5,489 nucleotides of DNA. Source: Acidobacteriota bacterium. Lineage in GTDB: Bacteria; Acidobacteriota; Terriglobia; Versatilivoradales; Versatilivoraceae. How positions within the stretch are numbered: position 1 is the stretch's first letter; each line of letters begins with the position of its first letter. Under the pieces are notes generated by a model. That model made no database searches. It was not told the origin of the DNA and saw only the letters and a list, made by a program, of their open reading frames with translations. Position numbers and translations under genes: made by a program. This document shows positions 1 to 5,489 of the stretch, piece by piece. Location of the stretch: assembly GCA_026706225.1 (NCBI GenBank), contig JAPOZE010000261.1, forward strand, positions 1 to 5,489, given 5' to 3'.

Positions 1-78
1 CTGGAGGACAACCTGAAGGTACGCCTGCAACTGCAGATGCACAAGTACATCTGGGGCCCGGAGGTCAGAGGGGTTTGA
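1..78 (+). CDS. queE: 7-carboxy-7-deazaguanine synthase QueE, C-terminal fragment (partial)
   Basis: An open plus-strand frame enters from the left edge and ends at a TGA at 76-78, leaving 25 residues that end in MHKYIWGPEVRGV. The pattern of a beta strand, then Q-x-H-K-x-(I/L)-W-G, then a terminal RGV resembles the C-terminus of QueE proteins as I remember them; the Bacillus subtilis enzyme ends in a similar LHTLLWGNKRGV. QueE is a radical-SAM enzyme that converts 6-carboxytetrahydropterin to 7-carboxy-7-deazaguanine in the queuosine/7-deazaguanine pathway. The CxxxCxxC cluster and the rest of the protein lie outside the window, so the call rests on this tail alone. The gene converges on the minus-strand VWA gene, with 4 bp between the two stop codons. 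Confidence 0.7.
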   Translation: MEDNLKVRLQLQMHKYIWGPEVRGV

Positions 79-82
79 AGAT

Positions 83-1132
83 CTAAAAGGAAGGGACGGC
101 GTAGTAGCCCTTGCGGCTCTTGACCGTGAGGTTCTTGATTCGATTGCTCTCCACGTACACCCGGATTCTGCGGAAGGACACCGTATCGGGCAAGGTGTTG
201 GGAATGTAACCCAACACGTACTGGTTCCTGGCGGACCGGGTGATGATCGGATAGGTCCTGGCCAGGCGGTCGGCCTTGAACGGAAACAGCATCTCTCCCC
301 CGGTGGCATTGGCATACTTGGCGACAGCGCCTCCCGTGAGAACCGATCTCACCGGAGTAATCCCGTACACCACGATCTCAGCCCTCAGCAGGGCTTCCAG
401 GGTGTCCTCGTAGGAGTTGCGGTTGCCGGGGGCATTTCGGCCCTCCGAGATAATGAGGATCATCTTTCGGCGTTCCCGCGATCGCCGGCGCCGCAAGGCC
501 TGGACCGCCGCGAACACGGCGTCGTGCATATGGGTGTTCCAGGTCTTGGGCGGTTGCACCGTACCCCGGGCGGTGGCCAGCTCGATGCCTCCCACAGTCG
601 TTTTCCGGGAGAAGGGGCCACTGGTCATTGCCGGTGAATGGGGCTCCCAGTTGATTCTGTTTCTCAAGGCCTCCAGGACCTTCCTCTTGTCCAGGGTGAA
701 GTCCAGGAGTTGGTTCGGGGTGTGGTCGAACTTGATAACGGCCAATTCGTCAAAGGCGCTGAAGGACTCGATCAGGGCCAGCAGCGTGGCTTCCAGCCTC
801 GACTGGGCCTGGGAATTGAGCGTGCGGTCGATCAGCAGCACCGCCGACAGCGGAAGCGGGTCCGAAGAGAAATAGGTGAGTCTCTGCAGCACGTCCTCCT
901 CAAAGACTCGAAAGTCCTCCCTCTCCAGACCGTACAGCGGTTGATCGTTGCTGTCCCGGACGGAAACCGGCACCAGCACCAGGTTGACCGGGATTCTCAG
1001 AGTGAAGGAGTCCTGCTCCGTGCCCCCGCCGGCGGGGGACTGGGCCGGCAGTTGCGAACCCGCTGACAGGCAGAGGGCTACCAGGCAACCGAGAATTAGA
1101 AGCCCTTGGGAATGGGTTTGCGGCTTCAGCAT
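83..1132 (-). CDS. Secreted VWFA-related Acidobacterial-domain protein with degenerate MIDAS (second of tandem pair)
   Basis: The product has 349 residues. The first ~30 form a Sec-type signal peptide: K3, a hydrophobic core at about 11-25, and a likely cut after LPA30. A Gly-rich linker follows, then a beta module (about 46-90, with LVPVSVRD and GLEREDFRVFEE). The VWA fold covers about 95-310, and the protein ends with RKGYYA, as in the TIGR03436 family. The metal site is altered: the usual DxSxS is D102-R-T-L-N106, the Thr is kept (T200 in NTHMHDAV), and the later Asp is replaced by E230 (IISEG). About 35 extra residues (roughly 162-196) precede T200 compared with the upstream paralogue. 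The ATG lies 11 bp after the neighbour's stop and has no Shine-Dalgarno sequence, so it is probably co-transcribed and translated by coupling or reinitiation. VWA domains usually mediate protein binding; no specific role can be assigned. Family call is firm, function unknown. Confidence 0.9.
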   Translation of the reverse strand: MLKPQTHSQGLLILGCLVALCLSAGSQLPAQSPAGGGTEQDSFTLRIPVNLVLVPVSVRDSNDQPLYGLEREDFRVFEEDVLQRLTYFSSDPLPLSAVLLIDRTLNSQAQSRLEATLLALIESFSAFDELAVIKFDHTPNQLLDFTLDKRKVLEALRNRINWEPHSPAMTSGPFSRKTTVGGIELATARGTVQPPKTWNTHMHDAVFAAVQALRRRRSRERRKMILIISEGRNAPGNRNSYEDTLEALLRAEIVVYGITPVRSVLTGGAVAKYANATGGEMLFPFKADRLARTYPIITRSARNQYVLGYIPNTLPDTVSFRRIRVYVESNRIKNLTVKSRKGYYAVPSF

Positions 1133-1143
1133 GGAGCAAGCGC

Positions 1144-2127
1144 CTAACTGGTGGGCGCGTAGTATCCCTTCCGGTACTGCAGCTTGACCTTCTTGCCCTT
1201 TACGTTGATCTTGATTCGACGAAAGGCGCCATCGCGGCTGGAGTTGGTGGAGCGGTAGGCCACCGAGTACTGGCTGCGCAGCTCCTCTGAAATTCGATAG
1301 AAGCTCATGGCCAGGTCGTCGATCTTGGGCGGGAAGTAGGCCCTGCCTCCGGTGGCCTCGGCCAGGCGCTTCAGGAGCTTGTCCTGCTTGGGTTGCGCCA
1401 TCCCGAAGAATCCGCTGTTGTTGGTGCTGATGGTGTAGATGGATACTTCGGATCGCTGAGCGACGGCTATGGCCGAGTCGAATGTTTCATAGCTCATGTT
1501 GTCGTCGCCGTCGCCGATGAGGACCAGGATGCGTCTCGGTCCGCTCGGTCCCGCCAGTTTCTCCTGACAGGCGACCTGAATGGCGTCGTACATCTTGGTT
1601 CCGCCGCCGATTCTCACCGACTTGACGGCCTTGGACAGCCTGTCGGGATCGTCCACGAAGTCCTGCAGCACGTCGATGGTGGAGTCGAAGGTCATCAGCA
1701 TGCCCTTGTCCCGTTTGCGCTTGATGGTGTTGTGGAAGAAGTCGATGGCGGCTTCCTGCTGCACTTTGAGGCTGGCCCTGGCGCTGGAGCTGCTGTCCAT
1801 CAGCAGGACGACAGCCAGCGGCTGATTCGACTCCCGGGAAAAGTTGGTGATGGTCTGCGGCCGGCCGTCTTCGAAAACCCTGACACGGTCTCGAGTCAGG
1901 TTTGGAACCAGGTTCCCTTTCTTGTCCCGGGCAGTGAAGAGGACGTTGACCAGGTGGACGTCGACCTGAATCCTTTCCTCGGGGCTCTTGGAGGCTCCCG
2001 CGCCACCGCCGCTCCCGCTTTGGGCCAGGACCTGGGAACCGAGGACTGCCAGCCCGCCCGGCAGGATCAAGCCGGCCAGGACCGCCCTCCACGGGACTCT
2101 CGGAAGCGCATTGCGCAAACCGTTCAT
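1144..2127 (-). CDS. Secreted VWFA-related Acidobacterial-domain protein with intact MIDAS (first of tandem pair)
   Basis: From the ATG at 2127 the product has 327 residues. The signal peptide has R5, R10 and R14, a hydrophobic stretch at 15-30 and a likely cut after VLA35. A Gly/Ser-rich linker (about 37-46) leads to a beta module (about 53-97, with LVNVLFTARD and RDRVRVFEDG). The VWA domain covers about 103-290 and the protein ends in RKGYYAPTS, the family tail. The MIDAS metal site is complete: D111-S-S113-S-S115, T177 (GGTKMYDAI) and D206/D208 (IGDGDD). A longer frame begins with GTG at 2202, but that extension would contain the promoter and puts 25 residues before the signal peptide, so ATG 2127 is preferred. 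There is no ribosome binding site; the predicted transcript starts at the ATG. The protein probably binds a partner in the periplasm or outside the cell. Partner and role are unknown. Confidence 0.9.
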   Translation of the reverse strand: MNGLRNALPRVPWRAVLAGLILPGGLAVLGSQVLAQSGSGGGAGASKSPEERIQVDVHLVNVLFTARDKKGNLVPNLTRDRVRVFEDGRPQTITNFSRESNQPLAVVLLMDSSSSARASLKVQQEAAIDFFHNTIKRKRDKGMLMTFDSTIDVLQDFVDDPDRLSKAVKSVRIGGGTKMYDAIQVACQEKLAGPSGPRRILVLIGDGDDNMSYETFDSAIAVAQRSEVSIYTISTNNSGFFGMAQPKQDKLLKRLAEATGGRAYFPPKIDDLAMSFYRISEELRSQYSVAYRSTNSSRDGAFRRIKINVKGKKVKLQYRKGYYAPTS

Positions 2128-2133
2128 GGGAAA

Positions 2134-2162
2134 AGTATAAAGGGGAGGTCTGCAGCCGTCAA
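2134..2162 (-). promoter_or_regulatory. Sigma70-type promoter for the VWA gene pair, predicted leaderless
   Basis: Read on the minus strand, a -35 box TTGACG (2162-2157, 5 of 6 matches to TTGACA) and a -10 box TATACT (2139-2134, 5 of 6 to TATAAT) are separated by exactly 17 bp. Six bases lie between the -10 box and the ATG at 2127, so the expected +1 is the A of that ATG. No ribosome-binding sequence fits in so short a leader. An 8-bp palindrome, CCGGCCGG (2163-2170), abuts the -35 box; it could be an operator or a chance result of GC-rich sequence. The rest of the 203-bp gap (2128-2330) shows no gene and no intrinsic terminator with a T tract. Confidence 0.7.
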
Positions 2163-2330
2163 CCGGCCGGGAGGCCTTGAGCACTCGAATGCCGGCGCCC
2201 ACCGGCTGCTGCCCGGGCCGGCTGAAATTCGCTCCTGGGACGCCGCTGTTGCCCCCCTCCGGCTCGACTGCGGGCTGGCGCCCTTGCCGAGCCGGCAGGC
2301 GAAGGCTGATGCGGTGGGGGGCAGATCCCT

Positions 2331-3293
2331 CTACCCGTCCCGCAGTTGCTCCAGGAAGCCTTGCAACTCCCCGGGCAGGGGGGAGGAAAACTTCAGGGGG
2401 ATGAGGTGGCGGGGGTGGTGGAATGCCAAGTGAGCGGCGTGCAGGAAGTTTCGTCCCAACCGGGGCAGCGGACGCGCGGAAGCACCGGCGAGAGCACGGG
2501 CAGGGGCCCCATAAAGGGTGTCCCCGACCACGGGGTGCTTTTCCGAACTGAGATGGACCCGGATCTGGTGAGTGCGGCCGGTCTTGAGGTGCAATTCCAG
2601 CAGGGTGAGCCTGGGAAACCGCTCCAGCACTCGATAGGCGGTGTGGGCCGGCCGGGCCTGCCGAGTCCGGGTGGTCATCCGGATGCGTCGGACCCGGTCC
2701 CGCCCGATGGCGCTCCGGATCTCGCCGGATTCCCCGTGAACCGCGCCGTGCACCAGGGCGACGTATTTCTTGGTCACCTGCCGGGTCTGGAACTGCCGCG
2801 ACAGCCGGTGATGGCTGAAGTCGTTCCTGGCAATGACCATCAGCCCCGAGGTCTGCTTGTCGAGGCGGTGGACGATTCCGGGCCGCTCTCCGCCTCCGGC
2901 CTCGGAAAGAGTGCGAAACCGGTGGAGCAGGGCGTTGACCAGGGTGCCGCTCCGTACTCCGGCCCCCTGGTGGACGACCATGCCGGCCCGCTTGTCGACC
3001 ACGGCCAGATCGTCATCCTCGTAGACGATCTCCAGGGGGATGGGTTCCGCCTGCAATGCGCCGGGAGCGGGGGAAGCCGGACAAACGCGGATCTCCTCTC
3101 CGCCCTTGATTCGGTAACTGGGCTTGCAGGCGCTCCCGTCGATCCGGACGTGGCCGGCTTGAATCAGCGCTTGAATCCGGGCCCGGCTCCGGTCGGGAAG
3201 ATGATCCTGCAGGAATCGATCCAGGCGGTTTCCGTGGTCGCCAGCCTGGGGGAGAAGCTTCAGTTCCGGGGTGGAACCGGGTGGGCGGCTCAT
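2331..3293 (-). CDS. RluA-family 23S rRNA/tRNA pseudouridine synthase with S4 domain (RluD-type)
   Basis: The 320-residue product has the usual length and layout of RluC/RluD-type enzymes, which isomerise specific uridines in 23S rRNA to pseudouridine in the cytoplasm. An S4 RNA-binding domain lies at about 21-72 (RLDRFLQDHL, then SRARIQALIQAGHVRIDG). The catalytic domain follows, starting near EIVYEDDDLAVVDK (88-101). The catalytic motif HRLDKQTSG is at 142-150 with D145 as the active-site Asp, and the later motif TGRTHQIRVHL is at 238-248. The ATG at 3293 is 15 bp after the lgt stop, with a Shine-Dalgarno sequence overlapping that stop. RluD-type genes are often found beside lspA in bacteria, which favours RluD over RluC. 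The target uridines cannot be told from sequence alone, so no gene symbol is given. Confidence 0.93.
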   Translation of the reverse strand: MSRPPGSTPELKLLPQAGDHGNRLDRFLQDHLPDRSRARIQALIQAGHVRIDGSACKPSYRIKGGEEIRVCPASPAPGALQAEPIPLEIVYEDDDLAVVDKRAGMVVHQGAGVRSGTLVNALLHRFRTLSEAGGGERPGIVHRLDKQTSGLMVIARNDFSHHRLSRQFQTRQVTKKYVALVHGAVHGESGEIRSAIGRDRVRRIRMTTRTRQARPAHTAYRVLERFPRLTLLELHLKTGRTHQIRVHLSSEKHPVVGDTLYGAPARALAGASARPLPRLGRNFLHAAHLAFHHPRHLIPLKFSSPLPGELQGFLEQLRDG

Positions 3294-3303
3294 GCGGTTT
3301 GTC

Positions 3304-3310
3304 TCACCTC
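3304..3310 (-). promoter_or_regulatory. Ribosome binding site of the pseudouridine synthase gene, overlapping the lgt stop codon
   Basis: On the minus strand the sequence GAGGTGA shares bases with the lgt TGA stop (3311-3309) and lies 10 nt before the ATG at 3293. The overlap suggests the two genes are translated from one mRNA, with possible coupling. Confidence 0.6.
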
Positions 3311-4106
3311 AACCATCCGATGCTGCACGAGTTCGCTGCCTCAGCAGCAGAAAGAGAACGGCAGCAGCGGGGAACAGCAGCAGGCCGATGAACTGGGAGG
3401 TGGACAGCACCCCGCCGAACAGGAAGCCACGGCCGGCGTCTCCCCGGAAGAACTCGATCAGAAAGCGGGACGCCGCATATCCCACCAGGTAGAGGATGAA
3501 CACCTGGCCGTCGAATCGCTTTCTGCTCAGGCTGAACCACAACAGGCCGAACAGCGCCAGGTTGGCGGCAGCCTGGTACAGTTGGGCAGGATGCAGCGGA
3601 ACGTCCAGGGGAACCCCAACCACCTGGTGGCTGTAGGGATCGCTGAAGACGATTCCCCAGGGCTGGGCGGTGGACTTGCCGTAGCAGCACCCCGCCGAGA
3701 AGCATCCGAGTCGTCCAATGGCCTGGCCCAGGGCGATGCCGGGAGCGCAGAGGTCGGCCACCTTCCAAACCGGCAGACCCTTTCGCCGGCTCATCCAGAT
3801 TCCGGCGATGGCCGCCAGGATGAACCCCCCGTAGTAGACCCCTCCGGAACGAAGGGTGCCCAAAGAGAGAATTTCGCCGGGATGGTCGGCATAGTATCGG
3901 AATTCGGTAGCCAGGAAGAGAAGCTTGGCTCCAAGCAGCGCCGAGACGGCGATATAGACCCCCAGATCGTAGACAGCCGCCTTGTCGATGCCTTCCCGTT
4001 CCGCGGCCCGGGCCGTGAACCAAAGCGCGGTCAGAAAGGCCAATGCCAGCAGGAATCCATAGGTGTGGAGCGGAAAGTGTCCGAAGTCCAGCAGTATGGG
4101 AAACAA
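3309..4106 (-). CDS. lgt: Phosphatidylglycerol:prolipoprotein diacylglyceryl transferase Lgt
   Basis: Lgt is the inner-membrane enzyme that moves diacylglycerol from phosphatidylglycerol to the lipobox Cys of prolipoproteins, the first lipoprotein maturation step. The 265-residue product has about seven hydrophobic segments and the family landmarks: HTYGFLLALAFL (14-25, Y16 matching E. coli Y26), the signature GRLGCFSAGCCYG (131-143), HPAQLY (172-177), and Y210, R214 and E218 in GYAASRFLIEFFRGD, matching E. coli Y235, R239 and E243. Two positions differ from E. coli: N146 becomes C135 and H103 becomes Y92. To my memory the Cys-rich signature is common in some phyla, so the enzyme is probably active. 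The start is a TTG at 4106, giving MFPILLDFG, a typical Lgt N-terminus; a Shine-Dalgarno sequence supports it. It lies 11 bp after lspA, which encodes the next enzyme in the same pathway. Confidence 0.95.
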   Translation of the reverse strand: MFPILLDFGHFPLHTYGFLLALAFLTALWFTARAAEREGIDKAAVYDLGVYIAVSALLGAKLLFLATEFRYYADHPGEILSLGTLRSGGVYYGGFILAAIAGIWMSRRKGLPVWKVADLCAPGIALGQAIGRLGCFSAGCCYGKSTAQPWGIVFSDPYSHQVVGVPLDVPLHPAQLYQAAANLALFGLLWFSLSRKRFDGQVFILYLVGYAASRFLIEFFRGDAGRGFLFGGVLSTSQFIGLLLFPAAAVLFLLLRQRTRAASDG

Positions 4107-4112
4107 TGGAGG

Positions 4113-4119
4113 TCCTCTC
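4113..4119 (-). promoter_or_regulatory. Ribosome binding site supporting the TTG start of lgt
   Basis: On the minus strand GAGAGGA overlaps the lspA TGA stop (4120-4118) and ends 6 nt before the TTG at 4106. This spacing, and the lack of an ATG or GTG in frame nearby, identify TTG as the lgt start. Confidence 0.6.
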
Positions 4120-4612
4120 AGGATTCCGTACTGGCGGCCGGGTCGGATTCCTGGGTCAGAATCTCAATCAGGAACAGGCCGATCCCGACGGTGATGGCGG
4201 AATCGGCCAGGTTGAAGGTCGGCCAATGGTAGCTCCCGTAGAACACATCGATAAAGTCGGTCACATAGCCGTAGGTGAGACGGTCATGGAGGTTGCCGGC
4301 GGCGCCGCCCAGAATCAGCATCAGCCCCCACTGCAACCGGCGCCGGGTGACCGGGTTGCGCAGGGCGAATCCCAGGATGAGCAGAAAGGCCAGAGTGGAG
4401 ACGATTGCCAGCGCGACGGGGACCCACGGCGAAGCCGAGCCGCTGAGAATGCCGAAGGCCATGCCCGTGTTTCGGGTGTGGGTGAGCTCGAGAAATCCGG
4501 GGATGAGGGTCTTGAACTCGTAGAGCCCCAGATCCTCTTCAATCAGCCGCTTGGTCAGGCGGTCGCCCAGAAACACGCCGAGGGCAATCAGGAAGTAGAG
4601 AAGCCGTTTCAT
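4118..4612 (-). CDS. lspA: Lipoprotein signal peptidase LspA (signal peptidase II)
   Basis: LspA is an inner-membrane aspartyl protease that removes the signal peptide of diacylglyceryl-prolipoproteins after Lgt has acted. From the ATG at 4612 the product has 164 residues, the normal family length, with four hydrophobic segments (about 4-17, 62-83, 94-106 and 135-152). Conserved blocks are visible: GDRLTK (16-21), RNTGMAFG (47-54), GNLHDR (106-111) with catalytic D110, and FNLADSAI (133-140) with catalytic D137. The frame stays open upstream into ileS, but the first transmembrane segment starts right after ATG 4612, as is usual, so the longer form is rejected. No Shine-Dalgarno sequence precedes this ATG; the leader ends in a C-rich CCTCGCCTCGCCTC stretch. 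The ileS-lspA order is widespread in bacteria. The gene probably shares the ileS transcript, 70 bp downstream of its stop. Confidence 0.95.
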   Translation of the reverse strand: MKRLLYFLIALGVFLGDRLTKRLIEEDLGLYEFKTLIPGFLELTHTRNTGMAFGILSGSASPWVPVALAIVSTLAFLLILGFALRNPVTRRRLQWGLMLILGGAAGNLHDRLTYGYVTDFIDVFYGSYHWPTFNLADSAITVGIGLFLIEILTQESDPAASTES

Positions 4613-4682
4613 GAGGCGAGGCGAGGGCAACGTTTGAAATGTATTTGAGACGGATTGGCCCGGTTTGGCCTCCGGCGGTCGG

Positions 4683-5489
4683 TCAGGCTGTCGCCACGCC
4701 CTGGTCGAGCTGGTCGGGCGTGACACCGAGTTCCTCGAGGGTGGAGGAGCACTTGGCGCAGACCCCCGGGAAATCGGGGTTGCTTCCGACTCCGGTGGAG
4801 TAGATCCAGCAGCGCTCGCATTTTTTCCCCTCCGCGCGGCTCACCGAGGCCCTCAGTCCCTCCACTTCCCCGAAAAAGGGTGTTTCACCGGATGCGGCGC
4901 CCAACTCCACCTGCGACACGATGAGCAGCCCCGGCAGCATCGCCTCGTAACGCTTCAGGATCGGAGCGTAGCCGTCTTCGCCGGCCAAGGTGACCTTGGC
5001 TTCCAGGGAATTCCCGATGAACTTGGCCTGGCGAGCCTCTTCCAGGACCTTCAATACGGTGGAGCGAACCCGGATGAGCAGATCCCAGTTTTCCAGCCGC
5101 TGCAGCGATTGGGGGGACAGTCCTTCGATCAGGCTGTCGGCGGGCACAAAGCGCGCCAGGTGCACGCTTGCCGGTCTGTCGGCCTTGGATGAGAGATGTT
5201 CCCAGATCTCCTCGCAGGTAAAGCTGTAGATGGGAGCCAGTGCCCGGGTCAACGCTTCCAGGATGAGGTAGAGCACGGTCTGGGCCGATCGCCGCGGATG
5301 CGCATCGGGCGCGGCCGTATAGAGTCGATCCTTGAGGACGTCGAAGTAGAAGGAGCTCAGGTCGACCGTCAGGAAATCGTAGACCCGGTGGTAAATCCGA
5401 TGGAATTCGTACGCTTCGTACCAGCCGTAAACCTTTTCCAGAAGCCGGCTGGTCCGCACCAGGGCCCACTGGTCCAGCTCCTCCAGGTC
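4683..5489 (-). CDS. ileS: Isoleucyl-tRNA synthetase, C-terminal part (partial)
   Basis: IleRS charges tRNA-Ile with isoleucine in the cytoplasm. Only the last 268 residues are here; the reading frame stays open to the right edge, so the HIGH and KMSKS motifs and the editing domain lie outside. The fragment opens with ELDQWAL, followed by YEFHRIYHRVYDFLTVDLSS and FYFDVLKDRLY, the typical start of the class Ia anticodon-binding helical domain. Next come LAPIYSFTCEEIWEHL (85-100), a linker with EARQAKFIGNSLEAKV (151-166) and a C-terminal zinc finger with C224, C227, C244 and C247 (CERCW...CAKC). That zinc finger and the FIGNSLEAKV block point to IleRS rather than ValRS or LeuRS. The GTG at 5459 is internal, not the start. 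It appears to be the leading gene seen of the ileS-lspA-lgt-pseudouridine synthase operon. Confidence 0.96.
   Translation of the reverse strand, partial: DLEELDQWALVRTSRLLEKVYGWYEAYEFHRIYHRVYDFLTVDLSSFYFDVLKDRLYTAAPDAHPRRSAQTVLYLILEALTRALAPIYSFTCEEIWEHLSSKADRPASVHLARFVPADSLIEGLSPQSLQRLENWDLLIRVRSTVLKVLEEARQAKFIGNSLEAKVTLAGEDGYAPILKRYEAMLPGLLIVSQVELGAASGETPFFGEVEGLRASVSRAEGKKCERCWIYSTGVGSNPDFPGVCAKCSSTLEELGVTPDQLDQGVATA

Noticed and set aside
34..53. Perfect 6-bp inverted repeat CAGATG/CATCTG with an 8-nt loop, a candidate terminator for the VWA genes
   Set aside because: It lies inside the queE coding sequence and no T tract follows on either strand; probably chance.
1070..1090. Possible lipobox (ILGC, C16, or VALC, C21) in the signal peptide of the second VWA protein, tempting because lgt and lspA are nearby
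   Set aside because: The hydrophobic core continues past both Cys residues, only five hydrophobic residues precede C16, and C21 has Leu at -1. Signal peptidase I cleavage near LPA30 fits better.
83..2127. A defence or AAA-ATPase/VWA chaperone system
   Set aside because: No MoxR-type ATPase, nuclease or other effector is next to the pair, and both proteins have export signals, which does not fit cytoplasmic VWA systems.
2128..2202. Extended GTG start for the first VWA gene
   Set aside because: The extra 25 residues would precede a complete signal peptide and be encoded across the -35 and -10 boxes, so ATG 2127 is better.
2285..2297. Hairpin TGCCG/CGGCA just after the pseudouridine synthase gene, a candidate terminator
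   Set aside because: The stem is only 5 bp and is followed by GC-rich sequence rather than a T tract; similar GCCGG/CCGGC pairs recur at 2191-2206 as expected from base composition.
2346..4232. A 628-codon open frame on the plus strand, opposite lgt and the pseudouridine synthase gene
   Set aside because: It lies antisense to two clearly recognised genes, has a low-complexity composition rich in Gly, Gln, Pro and Val, and shows no domain. It is a GC-driven shadow frame. The 346-codon plus frame at 1393-2433 is rejected for the same reason.
4613..4726. Extended start for lspA overlapping the end of ileS
   Set aside because: The added residues are polar and unlike LspA; the family normally begins just before the first membrane segment, which fits ATG 4612.

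Overview
The window is GC-rich chromosomal DNA that most likely comes from an Acidobacteriota bacterium. The main evidence is a tandem pair of secreted proteins matching the 'VWFA-related Acidobacterial domain' family (the TIGR03436 type, recognised from memory). Each has a short N-terminal beta module, a VWA fold and a C-terminal RKGYYA motif. The housekeeping genes fit a Gram-negative organism but do not narrow the taxon. I see no mobile element, CRISPR array, tRNA, rRNA or phage signal.

Layout: nearly everything is on the minus strand, so transcription runs from high to low coordinates. The order is ileS (3' part only, running off the right edge), lspA, lgt and an RluA/RluD-type pseudouridine synthase gene. 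A 203-bp gap follows, holding a well-formed sigma70-type promoter, then the two VWA genes. At the left edge the last 26 codons of a plus-strand gene, very probably queE, converge on the second VWA gene with only 4 bp between the stop codons.

How the genes fit together: ileS to the pseudouridine synthase gene are tightly spaced (70, 11 and 15 bp) and look like one housekeeping operon. It joins translation functions (isoleucyl-tRNA synthetase, rRNA or tRNA pseudouridylation) with two steps of lipoprotein maturation: Lgt adds diacylglycerol and LspA removes the signal peptide. The VWA genes are 11 bp apart and form a second unit with its own promoter. Its predicted +1 falls on the A of the first ATG, which implies a leaderless mRNA. 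Both VWA products carry Sec-type signal peptides and no convincing lipobox, so they are probably soluble periplasmic or secreted proteins of unknown function. The first has an intact MIDAS metal site. The second has a degenerate one and an insertion of about 35 residues.

I did not find a clearly new system. The points most worth following up are the leaderless promoter, the intact/degenerate VWA pair, and the Lgt signature variant lacking the Asn that is essential in E. coli.
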